Origin: Semisulcospira habei
Lineage: Eukaryota > Mollusca > Gastropoda > Semisulcospiridae
Assembly (NCBI GenBank): GCA_036245525.1
Contig: BTPG01000004.1
Span: 53,027,960 to 53,091,959 of the forward strand
Direction of reading: 5' to 3'
Length of the DNA: 64,000 bases
The position numbers were made by a program, and so were the translations under genes. Position 1 is the stretch's first letter. Every line of letters begins with the position of its first letter. Shown piece after piece: positions 53,001 to 64,000 of this stretch. The notes below the pieces were generated by a model. That model was not told where the DNA came from. It saw nothing but the letters and a program-made list of their open reading frames with translations, and searched no databases.

Positions 53001-53464
53001 AGTCAGTTGGAAACACTCCTCTGTTCATTCAGATATTCAAAGATCGGCTGATGGATTGTTTCCGACAGGACTGGCATGCATCCCTTACCTCAAACACAGA
53101 ATACTGCCATTACCACCCAGAAATACTTAGAGCCAGTTACATAGGGCAGCTGAACTCTTGTGAACTCAGGCGGGCAATATGTTTACTTAGATGTAACCGT
53201 TTACCTTTAAACGGAGTATCCAGATTTGGAAAACCCATCACTAATCCAGAATGTAATTCATGTGATTGGCATAAGGCTGAAGATTTGTGTCATTTTCTGT
53301 TCGAGTGTCCAAAATATGCCCCTTTGCGTAAAAAGTACATTCCACTGTTTTACTACAGATTCCCATCCGATCTTAAAGTTCAGCTGCTGTGTGGAAACCT
53401 ACATGATAAACTGGTCTTTAAAGTTGCTATGTATATTTCAGGTTGCCTTAAATTAAGGAATTAG
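50056..53464 (+). pseudogene. ORF2: LINE ORF2: endonuclease and reverse transcriptase (three frameshifts)
   Basis: MAWNIQGL start at 50056. APE endonuclease landmarks: SEIW, LLCGDFNAR, CESDHFPIV. Reverse transcriptase: GKASGPDGLP, YRGISLLNVISKLY, AGFRKGYSTIDN, YVDFSKAYDSVH, GVRQGCVLSPLLFSIFLS and the catalytic YADDIAIVSD (around 52300). C-terminal CNSCDWHKAEDLCHFLFECP is a zinc-knuckle-like end. Frames change near 51615 (CCCC), 52120 (GGG) and 52440-52480 (A runs); no other stops are seen. So the copy is either young with small indels or contains sequencing errors. Clade not assigned. Confidence 0.9.
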
Positions 53465-53642
53465 AGGGATTTGCTTTGAACTTTTCTTGTTTTTGTTTAT
53501 TTATGTGCGCTGATGTAATGCTATATGAGTGTGTTTTACAACCACCTTCCTGTATTTTCTGGTTGTAAATTGTATTTTGTGTTCTTATGGGCCTGATGGC
53601 CTGCAAAAACTGAAATAAATTTATTATTATTATTATTATTAT

Positions 53643-53646
<4 letters not shown>

Positions 53647-53708
<62 letters not shown>

Positions 53709-53712
53709 ATAC
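53647..53712. repeat. (CA)n microsatellite at LINE 3' end
   Basis: CA run after the ATT tail; 53705-53803 is an inverted copy of 36387-36475, and 53803-53850 matches 39086-39136. Confidence 0.88.
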
Positions 53713-54879
53713 ACATGATTGTTAGACTATACAAGTACATTCGTGTGTCTACGTATAACTAGATATTATTATTTGAGTAATGTCAGATATCTATAAAGAC
53801 TTACAAATTTGGGGATTTCGTTCCTGGGGCAGAATGTGTTAACATAATAACAGTTGTGCTTGTAACTGTCCTTTTTAAGCTTGTTTCGTTTTTCATTGGC
53901 TTGTTCTCTGCATTTTACACGCTTGGCAACACCTGTTTGGTATGAACCCAATGCGCAAAAGGCCATCGGGCCGACGTCGGCCCGGTAGCCTTTGCGCATT
54001 GGAAAATTTGCTGACAAAGAGTTTGAGGATCATTCAAACCAGTCGCAAAGAAATAAAATAGGGTGTACACATACACAGACAGAGACACACATGCACGCGC
54101 GCCTACTGTGATCTAAACGTTAAAATGACTGAACCACCCACGGACCCACCCACTACACCCACCCACCCAAGCCCACCCACGCCCACACGCACGCACGAAA
54201 GCACACACTGTGACATGTCAGTATTATACCGGCTCACTTACCTTCACCAATACCAAGCAGAATTTCAAGAAGGATTGTTAGATCCATGTCCACGACAAAC
54301 AAAACAAAACAAAACAAACAAACAAACAAACAAACAAACAAACAAACAAACAAACAAATACTTTTAGCACAATGAAGTGTACAAAAGCCAGGCCTACTCG
54401 TACTAGACAAAGACCAACATGCGACAGCCAAAGCCGCGTTGAACATGCAAGAAAAATCCCAACAGAGAAAGAAACGCGCTTCATTTATTGTGTTGTTGTT
54501 GTCCTTTTAAAGCGTGTTTCTTTTTTGTTGTTGGGATTTTCTCTATTCGATCTAGCGTGCGCCGAGACCAGTGAATCTCCTTACCACCTGCAGTGTACCC
54601 CCGCAGGATCTGTACATGATGCTGTAGATATGCCATGGCGCCGTTCAACCCATTCAGCCTCAGTCGACGCACTGCAGCAGCAGAATGATCGCCCATGACA
54701 GTTCAAGGGTAGTGCTAGATGAGCTTGGCGCCATGTTGAATTATCGTGATCGATCCATTTCCCACAGCTGGTCCATCAGTAGTCGCGGTTAGGTGTCGCA
54801 CGGCTTTGACTGTCTACATTTTCGCGATGTGTGCGCATCTGCCCAAGAGCAAGACCGAAACCTGAGACCGACCAAGTGC

Positions 54880-54935
54880 GCAAAAGGCCGGCATCGGGCC
54901 GGCGTCGGCCCGACGGTCTTTTGCGCTTTGGGTCG
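54880..54935. repeat. GC-rich hairpin H3 (B)
   Basis: AAGTGCGCAAAAGGCCGGCA pairs with GACGGTCTTTTGCGCTTTG; a further H3 copy is at 53948-54000. Confidence 0.72.
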
Positions 54936-55184
54936 CCTCCGCTTCAGCTGCGCACCTGTCTGTGCACGGCACACGTGGCTCACGTCAGTTTTGACTGCAT
55001 TTCTGGACACTGTGACCCTTTCAATGCGCAGAGCGCGCAATCAGCAGCACGCTGGTCAGTGCAAGAGGTGTATGTCCTCATAGGCCGATCTATTCCTCTA
55101 GCTGGCAATCATTTTAGATCTCTGTGTACCGCCGGCAGACTGAGAAGGTTAAAACGTGAATAAATCTGAGAGCCCGTGACCCAT

Positions 55185-55388
55185 TTAACCCCCCACGACA
55201 CATATTCCGAGGTTAGGAGGTGTCGCCTGACGTCTATGCACCAGTTGCAGGAGAAGGATCGACCATGATAATTCAAGGGTAGTGCCAGGTTAGCTTGGCG
55301 CCGTCAGGCGCCAAGCTAACCTGGCACTACCCTTGAATTATTATGGTCGATCCCTCTCACGCAGTGCGTCAGGGCTTAATGGGCTAAA
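55185..55388. mobile_element. H1 subfamily C hairpin MITE (B)
   Basis: Counterpart of 44342-44545; palindrome at about 55257-55355 around GGCGCCGTCAGGCGCC. The loop differs from copy A (CTAAC against GTCA types). Confidence 0.83.
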
Positions 55389-55669
55389 CAGAGACATGGT
55401 CGCACTTCTCGAGGTGTGACCGATCCGCTCCCGCTGGACACTGACACCGAAACGCCTAAGTTGTGTGTGTGTTGCACATGGCACTGTATGTAAGCATACT
55501 GGAGGCCTATATTTGCTTTATCAGTTTTTATGTGGGAGGAAGGGAGTGAGAGATGGAGGATCAGAATTACATTGGACGCACACCTGCACAATCCGTGTTC
55601 GCTGCGGTAGCGCCTATCACTAATGCGAGAGGCCTTTCGGGGGCACGATGCCAGGTTCCGCTCTTAAAA

Positions 55670-57220
55670 TACCATTACGCGTAATTTTGAAGACGCATTT
55701 CAGCCCCATTTGTGTTTGTTATGCCTTGTCGACACACCTAATGAACTTTAACAGCAGTTGGGACACGCAGCAAAAGCACACGCGTAATCGCACTTATTTA
55801 TTATATGCAGCCGTTAGCGTGTCAATCTATTTTTAGCTGTTTCTCGTACTGATAGCGTTGCATTTATAGAACGGAGTGGAGTCATTGTCAGACTTGATAG
55901 AAAGCCGACGCGTGCTGAACTGGATTGTCCTGTGTCTAAATGAACCATAGCTAGACCTGTGTGTAGCGTCTCGTAACCATCTGTTACAGAAGTGTATCTT
56001 TGAACAGTTACGGCAGTAGTGCGCCTTTAAACTACGCTTCCATAAGCACGAATCCGATACGAATCAGTACAATCCAAACCCGATGATGTGATGCAATTTT
56101 CAGTCCTTCAAAAATTGCGTCATTTTCGTTCGAAGCTTTATGCGAATTCGTTTCCGCATCGCGGGACATAATTATTGAAACCCACAAACATGAAAAGGAC
56201 TTGCGCGAACCTTTCTGTTTGGGACCCGCTTGGGATTTGGATCGGGTTCGTATCGGGTTCGTCTATATGGGCTCAGTAGCGGCTTTAGAATGGTCTCCTC
56301 TCGTTTAGCGGCACCGATGATTCGGACGGACCCGCCCGGGGGTCACCTTTACAGAGGACATCAGTCCCAAGTTAGAGAGAAACACGCTTAGAAAATACAG
56401 CTGCAGCACACTTGTGTTGCAACTGTCTGTTCAAAGCGCGTTTTCTTTCTTTCATTGGGACGTTCTGTGGCATTTTACACGCTTGGCAGTCACCTTTTTT
56501 GTCTGGACTTCAAATGTATTTTTATACTAACATGTATTAGCCCATATCATACTGTGGCTAAAACCTTCAAATTTGTGCCTACTACCATATGCAAGCTACA
56601 TTATAGTACTTACAGATAAAGATATAGACCTATGGCTTTAGTTCAAGGGTAGTGCCAGAATAGCTTGGCGCCTAGAGGCGCCAAGCTATTCTTGCACTAC
56701 CCTTGAACTATTTTAGTCAAACTTATTTCACACACTGGTGTATTCCGAATGATAAGGGATAAGCTACGCCTCCATAAGCACGAATCCGATGCGAATCAGT
56801 ACGATCCGAACCCGATGCCGAGACGCAATTTTCCTTAAAAAATTGCGTCATTTTCGTTCGAAACCGGATGAAAAGGACTTGAACGAAACTTTCTGTTTGG
56901 GAACCGCATTGGATTTGGATCGGGTTCGTATCGGGTTCGTCTATATGGGCTCAGTAGCGGCTTTAGAATGGTCTCCTCTCGTTTAGCGGCACCGATGATT
57001 CGGACGGACCCGCCCGGGGGTCAACTTTACAGAGGACATCAGTCCCAAGTTAGAGAGAAACACGCTTAGGAAATACAGCTGCAGCACACTTGTGTTGCAA
57101 CTGTCTGTTCAAAGCGCGTTTTCTTTCTTTCATTGGGACATTCTGTGCATTTTACACGCTTGGCAGTCACCTTTTTTTTTGTTGTCTGGACTTCAAATGT
57201 ATTTTTATACCTACATGTAC
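55670..57220 (+). repeat. 370-bp repeat and tandem 500-bp units around a hairpin (B)
   Basis: Counterpart of 44820-46400, including the H1 variant B hairpin at about 56632-56720. Confidence 0.8.
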
Positions 57221-57669
57221 TAGGTGGCTCCGTCCCTATACAAACAACAGGTAACAACTGTGCGGAGAGCGATATTTAACTATTTTGCAACAAGAGCTGC
57301 TATTAAAAAGTAACGCGCATAACAAAACTTATGGGTGAATAAAGAAAGCATCATCCGGACTACAGTTCTGTGGTGTTTGTTTTGTTCTGGAAAGAAAGAT
57401 GTGTTTGTAGCTCCGCCCAATGTGGAGCAGGGGTAAGCGTCAAAAACAAACTTGGTCAGCTGTCCGTGAGCGCCCCGCACAGAGCCTCGCTACAGTGGCG
57501 TTAGAAAAACCGCTTGCGCAAATCCAAGATAGAACGCACAGCGCTATATTTGGTATCGTTGAAAAGAGGTTTTCCTGCCCCTTTTTCACGGTGCCGGCGC
57601 ATGTTTGAATTCAAGAGAAAACTGCATTAGATTCTGATGTGAAATTTTCAAACTTTTTACTCATGTGAT

Positions 57670-57942
57670 ATGTTGTCTGGGAGTGAACGCGCGGCCATGC
57701 GTCAGCTACCGGTGAAAAGATTATTGAAAAACCCTTCGATCGATATATCATCTGACCGGGACGATCAAATCTTGGATTTGCGCAATGGCTCGGAAACTAA
57801 CACCCCAACACGCAAACGCGCCTTCACAATGGCGCAAACGATAGAAGCTTCTTTCGTCAACGATGACGTAAACTTTGCTTGTGACTTGCAGAAAACATTG
57901 CGCAAGTACACACATTTTTTATGCTTAATAACAGGCAAATAA
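57670..57942 (+). other. Open frame conserved in both duplication copies (B, 90 aa)
   Basis: Counterpart of 46824-47108 (MLSGSERAAMRQLPVKRLLK...). The frame is kept apart from the last residues. No domain recognised. Confidence 0.3.
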
Positions 57943-58380
57943 ATTTTTAGTATAGTAAACTAAAAACAAGATGGGATGAACCATAACACACAAAGTCCCT
58001 TCTATATGAGAGCTGTCTTCGCTTTCAAGGGTCTCTACCTTTTGTCTTTGACTTGATTCTGATGTTGAAATATCTCCTTTTGAAAAAGCCTCGCAGATGT
58101 GCCAATGCGTCATATTGAACTCTATAAGGGGCGCGCGAAGTGCATACGCGTTATTGGTTTGTCAAATGTCATTAGTCATGACGGATTTTTGTTTTTTACG
58201 TAATTTTATATTTAAAGTGATATGAGTTTCGCTTTCGCTTGAAGATTTGAGAAAATGGTGACAAAACTAGAATTTCACGGTACAATTTCAGTTTTGCTAT
58301 AATTTGTGTGAAATCAGGTTGACTTTACCTAGCTGATATACTAAGTACACCTGCATGCTCTTCTGAAAGCTCATCGATGT

Positions 58381-58671
<291 letters not shown>

Positions 58672-58705
58672 ACGTCATATTATTTAGAGTATGTCTGCGT
58701 GGTGA

Positions 58706-58948
58706 GGATCGGTCACAGTCTGAGAAAGCCAGCTTCCAGTATCACTAGGCAGGCATTGTCATGGAACCCCCAGGGAAAGAGGAAAAGAGGTAGGCCGAGA
58801 AACTCCTGGCGTCGAGACCTCCAAGCAGACATCAAGAGACTGGGAACCACCTGGAGTAGAATCGAAGGAGAAGCACAGGACAGGAGTTGCTGGAGGTCTC
58901 TCGTCGACGGCCTATACCGGGGTAGGGGTGACAGGCGTAAGTAAGTAA
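58706..58948 (+). mobile_element. 5'-truncated LINE 3' end, copy B only
   Basis: Flanked by GTCTGCGTGGTGA at 58693-58705 and 58949-58961. The coding end reads RPRNSWRRDLQADIKRLG...WRSLVDGLYRGRGDRRK, typical of an ORF2 C-terminus, with a TAAG-repeat tail. Copy A has one GTCTGCGTGGTGA and no insert (about 47822), so it came after the duplication or is a haplotype difference. Confidence 0.9.
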
Positions 58949-59111
58949 GTCTGCGTGGTGACGGATTTGCTTCTTTTATGTCACCGCCACTGTCTGACTT
59001 TCTCCAGATGTCAAGGATTTTTAGTGTTTTAATTTTTTTTTCTCCGAAAAGAATTATTTTTAACTCAATAAGTTGAAAGGCTACAAAACTGGCTAACAAA
59101 CTCATTTAATG

Positions 59112-59725
59112 AATAGAAAAGGGGAGACTGCCAGTGCTAATATTTTAGGAAGGTTACAAAGTAAAGTAGGTTATAGCACTGTCAGGGGAGAGAAATGTGC
59201 ATGATCGACCAGTGATCATAGATCTACTGTGGCCAAAGAGATAGGAAAGAGAGGGGGCGCTAAGAAAGTGACCGAAAGCAATGCATATGGAAGCCCCCCC
59301 CCCCGAAGGGGGGCGTATCACATATCCACTGTTCCAGCCACTCAGTGCATGGAAATTTAAATCTAGGTCCCCCAAGGGGGGTCCAGATATTTAGCCGGTG
59401 TGGACAGCTGTTTCGGTCTAGGCGACCTCTTCAGCACACCGGTGTGCTGAAGAGGTCGCCTAGACCGAAACAGCTGTCCACACCGGCTAAATATCTGGAC
59501 CCCCCTTGGGGGACCTAGATTTAAATTTCCATGCACTGAGTGGCTGGAACAGTGGATATGTGATACGCCCCCCTTCGGGGGGGGCTTCCATATGCATTGC
59601 TTTCGGTCACTTTCTTAGCGCCCCCTCTCTTTCCTATCTCTTTGGCCACAGTAGATCTATGATCACTGGTCGATCATGCACATTTCTCTCCCCTGACAGT
59701 GCTATAACCTACTTTACTTTGTAAC
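59112..59725. mobile_element. Palindromic insert with 289-bp arms, copy B only
   Basis: Flanked by CAAACTCATTTAATG (59097-59111, 59726-59740). After 40 unpaired bases, the arms 59152-59440 and 59441-59726 are perfect mirror images apart from the length of one C run, with no spacer (centre CACACC|GGTGTG). Copy A has an empty site. No coding domain recognised. Confidence 0.9.
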
Positions 59726-60055
59726 CAAACTCATTTAATGTCTTTCTCCAAACTAGCTATATGCAAAATTTCAAGTAAATATGACAAAATGTACCAACTC
59801 AAATCTGGGTCAACCGACTTTCTATAAACGGTCTTTTATGTCCTCAATGAGACACCCAATTACAATATGCTCGGAGGCGCTCTTAGCCACCCCTTCAATA
59901 AAGTGTTTCGCCAAGTTTCAAGCTTGTGCGTACAGCAATATCGGACATTCTCTTGTTTACACACACACACACACACACACACGGCGCTTCGCCCCACCGC
60001 GACCCATCCTAAAAAGTCCCATCTATAAATAGACGGAACTTAATGATTGATAGAG

Positions 60056-60685
60056 ATACCTAGTCCACCCCAACCCAATAATGTGCACATGCGGCCACCT
60101 ACTCACGACGGAACACATACTGCTAGACTGCCCGAGCATAGCCCAAACCAGAACCTTAGTAGCAGATAAACTCAACGCACCTCTCACCGTAGAAGGCCTC
60201 ATAAACCCCGACCCTAAAACATGGTCCACCACCACCAAATACACAATACACCTGCTTAACTCATTCTACCCCATCACCGAAATCCTTAAATTTTGCCGTT
60301 GTCCTCTGAAGAGTGCATTGCAGTGCAGGACACAGATCGACCATGATAGTTCAAGGGTGATGCCAGAATAGCTTGGCGCCCATAGGCGCCAAGCTATTCT
60401 GGCATCACCCTTGAACTAACATGGTCGATCCTTATCTTTCTGTGGTGTGTCTGGGGTAGAATGAGTTAATAAGCACCCACTAATCCGATACATCTAACCA
60501 AACTACAGACATGACGAGAGGTAGATCAAAAGCGATGCGCGTGGACATCAGCGACAACCAGTCAGAACATAACTCCCCCCCCCCCCTCAACCCCCGGCCC
60601 ACCCCCCCCCCCCCCCCCCCTGGACGAAATCACTGAGCGAGAGCTGGAAGTCCGTATCGTTTAAAAATAGCATAGCATAGCATAG
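60056..60685 (+). mobile_element. 5'-truncated LINE 3' end, copy B only, carrying an H1 MITE
   Basis: Flanked by ATTGATAGAG (60046-60055, 60686-60695). Begins with CTCGHLLTTEHILLDCPSIA, a zinc-knuckle ending of a LINE ORF2, and ends with a (CATAG)n tail. The H1 MITE at 60256-60469 interrupts it. Long C runs lie at 60569-60620. Confidence 0.88.
60256..60469. mobile_element. H1 hairpin MITE nested in a LINE fragment
   Basis: TTAA at 60256-60259 and 60466-60469, CTCATTCTACCCC ends and the standard palindrome at about 60333-60430. Confidence 0.9.
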
Positions 60686-61143
60686 ATTGATAGAGTTGAT
60701 TATTTGGACCCACAGTTTAATTTTTACTGTGTGTAGTCGATTTCCAGCCTGAACTTCACGCCCTTATCGTGGGGTATAATTTCTTTTGACCTAAATTACA
60801 GCTTCGACAAGTCTAGTCCTACTGAAAGGCATACCATATTTACTGTAATACTTCAGCGTTGCACTTGAATTTTTCTGAGACGAATATGTTCGATGGTTTC
60901 TTTGATATAGCCGTTTTAGTCTACAGCAAGAACGGCAACTCTTTGTCAGGTAGCAGACGACTTTTTCAGGGTGCCGAAAGTATGAAAAAAACAGTGTATT
61001 TTGTGATGAATGTTTTTCTATTTGTTGTTATGGACTTGTAAATAAGGAAACGATACAAAAACACATCATTATTCGTTTTTAATTCCTTTTCTTAGTTTCT
61101 TACTACAAGGAAATCACTTTGAACAACAAGTAGATTCGGTTAC

Positions 61144-61356
61144 TATGAACTCATTCAGCCCGACGGCTGTATTTCCCAAATTTTGGAGGTGTCATCTAAT
61201 GACTATGCACCAGTTGCAGGAGATGGATCGACCATATTAATTCAAGGGCACTGCCAGATTAGCTTGGCGCCGACAGGCGCGCTAATCTGGTACTACCCTT
61301 GGATTATCATGGTCGACCCATCTGCTGGTGTAGTGCGTCAGGGCTGAATGGGTTAA
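61144..61356. mobile_element. H1 subfamily C hairpin MITE
   Basis: GAACTCATTCAGCCCGACGG and GTCAGGGCTGAATGGGTTAA ends; palindrome with a shortened right arm at about 61222-61320. Confidence 0.78.
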
Positions 61357-61792
61357 TTTTATTTAGGCAAACACTTCAAGATGCTGTCAGGCAGAATTCG
61401 CTTGGGGAAACGAGGAGGATCAACCAAAATCTCCCCCATCTCAATACAAAAAACTTTTGTACAGCTGAATAATTATATGATACAGCGACGGCAATCAACA
61501 TCAAACATTCAATTGAGACTTTATTTAAAGAGATTTGCTACTCCGCAGGTATCCAGCACTCTATAATACACAGATGCGTATTCGTCAAATAAGAAAATGT
61601 AGACTTGAAGAATTAAAAGACACGAATACCTTGACCAAGAAATGAATGTTACAGTCTCAGAGCACTTTGTCTTTCCAGTCCACTCTTCCCTATCTTCGCA
61701 AGCGAACAGCATCTCGGTCAATCAAAGACTACCATCCTTATCTTCTTTTGCAGTCATAGAAGAGTTCATGTCTGTGCGACTGTTTTTTTTTT

Positions 61793-62004
61793 TTAAACTC
61801 ATTGTGTCCCAGGTAAGAAATACCCACATTTTGAAGATGTCCTCTGAGGACTGCATTACAGTTTAGGAGACAGATCGACCATGATAGTTCAAGGGTGGTG
61901 CCAGAATAGCTTGGCGCCTATAGGCTCCAAGCTATTCTGGCACCACCCTTGAACTATCATGGTCGAGCCATATTTTGCTCGTGTGTCGGGACTGAATGAG
62001 TTAA
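61793..62004. mobile_element. H1 hairpin MITE, diverged ends
   Basis: TTAA at 61793-61796 and 62001-62004; palindrome GATCGACCATGATAGTTCAA... at about 61873-61968. The section 61357-61792 has no supported gene. Confidence 0.83.
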
Positions 62005-62149
62005 GCTTTACGTGTAAACGAACGGTGCCCTTCAGTGAGCAGTGAGCTGAAACGATGGGTGGAAAATGGTTACCCTTTCTTGCATTTGTTAACGTTGACA
62101 AACCGCAGAAAATGCTTACACGATACCTACACCGAATCCAGAATCTCCA

Positions 62150-62580
62150 TCGCCGCTCCGCCCCCCCCCCTCCCCGCCCCCCTCCCCGGCCCCCCCTCCC
62201 CGTCCCCCATCCGTTAACAGAGAACATCTCTCTGGAGGACGTGAGCCACTGTTCGCACCCCCAGCCAAAGGACAGCATCCCTCTGGGGGACATGAGCCCC
62301 TGTCTCCAGCCCCCGTCAACAAATTCACTGGAGGAGTGAACCCCTGGCGACAGCCCCCACCAACAGAATCATCGGCCCCTCTCTAACACCCCCCCCCAGC
62401 CCCCCTCCCGCCCACCCCCCAAACATAATCACTGGATGACGTCAGTGAGCCCCTTTCTCCACCCCGCAGTCAAAAGACATTTGCAATAAGGACATGAGCC
62501 CCTGTCTCCTTCTCCCCCCCCCCCACACACACCCGTTAACAGACAGTATCTCTCTGTAGGACGTCAGCTAATGTCTCCAC
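62150..62580. repeat. C-rich degenerate minisatellite flank
   Basis: C runs and degenerate versions of the unit that becomes regular after 62580 (for example GAGAACATCTCTCTGGAGGA). Confidence 0.65.
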
Positions 62581-63260
62581 CCTAAGTCAACGGACAGCAT
62601 CTTTCTGGAGAATGTGAGCCCCTGTTTCCAGCCCCAGTCAACGGACAGCATCTCTCTGGAGAACGTGAGCCCTGTTTCCAGCCCCAGTCAACGGACAGCA
62701 TCTCTCTGGAGAACGTGAGCCCCTGTTTCCAGCCCCAGTCAACGGACAGCATCTCTCTGGAGAACGTGAGCCCCTGTTTCCAGCGCCAGTCAACGGACAG
62801 CATATCTCTGGAGAACGTGAGCCCCTGTTTCCAGCCCCAGTCAACGGACAACATCTCTCTGGATAACGTGAGCCCTCTGTTTCCAGCCTCAGTCAACGGA
62901 CAGCATCTCTCTGGAGAACGTGAGCCCCTGTTTCCAGCCCCAGTCAACGGACAGCATCTCTCTGGAGAACGTGAGCCCCTGTTTCCAGCCCCAGTCAACG
63001 GACAGCATCTCTCTGGAGAACGTGAGCCCCTGTTTCCAGCCCCAGTCAACGGACAGCATATCTCTGGAGAACGTGAGCCCCTGTTTCCAGCCCCAGTCAA
63101 CGGACAACATCTCTCTGGATAACGTGAGCCCCTGTTTCCAGCCCCAGTCAACGGACAGCATCTCTCTGGAGAACGTGAGCTCCTGTTTCCAGCCCCAGTC
63201 AACGGACAGCATCTCTCTGAGGAACGTGAGCCTCTGTTTCCAGCCCCAGTCAACAATATC
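62580..63260. repeat. 51-bp minisatellite, about 13 units
   Basis: The unit runs from CAGTCAACGGACAGCATCTC to CCTGTTTCCAGCCC. The period is 51 (for example 62941 to 62992), a multiple of three, so both strands stay open: a 17-residue repeat (SPCFQPQSTDSISLENV) on plus and GWKQGLTFSREMLSVDW on minus. No start, splice or promoter evidence makes it a gene. Confidence 0.9.
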
Positions 63261-63804
63261 ACTGGAAGACGTGAGCTGCTGTCGCCACTACTCCCCCCCC
63301 CCCACCACCCCCCTTCCCCGTCCCCCAACAGACAGCACCTCTCTGATGGAGGTGAGCCTCTGTCTCTACTCCGACCCTTCCCGCTCCCCTCCCCAACGGA
63401 CAGCTTCTCTGAAGGACGCGAGCCCCTGTTTCCACCCCCACCCCCCACGTTAACAGTATTTCAGAATGTGTATTTTTAAAATCTATTTTATAATACCCTG
63501 TGAATTTGACCATTGAGAAAGGTCACTGACATTGACAAACCGCAGAAAATGCTTACACGATACCTACACCGAATCCAGAATCTAGAAAGGTCTTACCACA
63601 CAATCATATACTTGGCCCAAGTTTGAGGTGTATGGTTTGAGTAGTCTCCGAGAAAATACCAACGTTAAAATTTACGAATGACGACGGACGGCGGCGGACG
63701 AAGGACGGACCGACGACCACCGGCCCATTACATAGACTCACGTTCCGCAGGTCAACCAAAAACTTAAAAGTATCAACTCAGTTTTTACTTATGACCATTT
63801 CTCA

Positions 63805-64000
<196 letters not shown>

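Larger units (their letters stand above)
48903..53646 (+). mobile_element. APE-type non-LTR retrotransposon with a 2A peptide in ORF1
   Basis: Two-ORF LINE: ORF1 (48940-49851) and ORF2 (50056-53464, apurinic-type endonuclease plus reverse transcriptase). 3' tail AATAAATTTATTATTATT... at about 53613-53646, then (CA)n. Both ORFs have frame breaks, most next to short homopolymers. The 5' end is undetermined because of the N gap. Confidence 0.9.

Noticed and set aside
59154..59724. Identical 72-73-residue frames on both strands (MGDLDLNFHALSG...)
   Set aside because: They are the two arms of the palindromic insert; the frame is not supported elsewhere.

Overview
The window looks like animal nuclear DNA, most likely from a marine mollusc or another invertebrate with a repeat-rich genome. 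The signs are spliced genes, long di- and tetranucleotide arrays, non-LTR retrotransposons, Tc1-type and hairpin DNA transposons, and two runs of N (35512-35531, 48830-48839). No bacterial-type operon, tRNA or rRNA gene was recognised. The species call is an inference from repeat style only.

The centrepiece is a nearly complete Maverick/Polinton (adintovirus-like) element of about 15.4 kb at 13443-28823. It has 478-bp terminal inverted repeats and a 6-bp target duplication (TCCACT). It encodes a retroviral-type integrase, a protein-primed type B DNA polymerase, an A32-type packaging ATPase, a major capsid protein, a probable jelly-roll minor capsid protein broken by one in-frame TGA, and eight further proteins, several with membrane segments. 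Genes lie in blocks on both strands. No maturation protease was recognised.

The element sits inside a coding exon of a host gene on the minus strand. Five coding exons can be traced at 39254-39150, 36140-35869, 35045-34700, 33488-33429 and 28913-28823 continuing at 13436-11464. All have GT/AG borders and matching phases. Removing the element and one target copy restores the reading frame exactly. The protein, about 950 residues, is low-complexity with a basic and an acidic region and was not identified. Intron 4 holds a 2.8-kb ATCT-type satellite.

Left of this, 741-2276 is a decayed Tc1-like transposon and 5702-8133 is a tyrosine-recombinase (Crypton-like) gene with two frame breaks. Throughout the window lie short palindromic elements bounded by TTAA. 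At least four hairpin families occur, and one copy carries a nested transposon with CAGGGGTGGGAT ends.

Right of the host gene, two related segments, 42404-48829 and 53851-61104, form a direct duplication. Between them are a gap and a non-LTR retrotransposon (about 48903-53646) whose ORF1 starts with a 2A-type peptide. The two copies differ by clean insertions with target duplications: a MULE-like MITE and a 51-bp retro-fragment only in the first; two LINE 3' fragments and a 289-bp-arm perfect palindrome only in the second. They may be a true duplication or two haplotypes placed in series. The window ends with a 51-bp coding-length minisatellite (62580-63260) and a TATC array.
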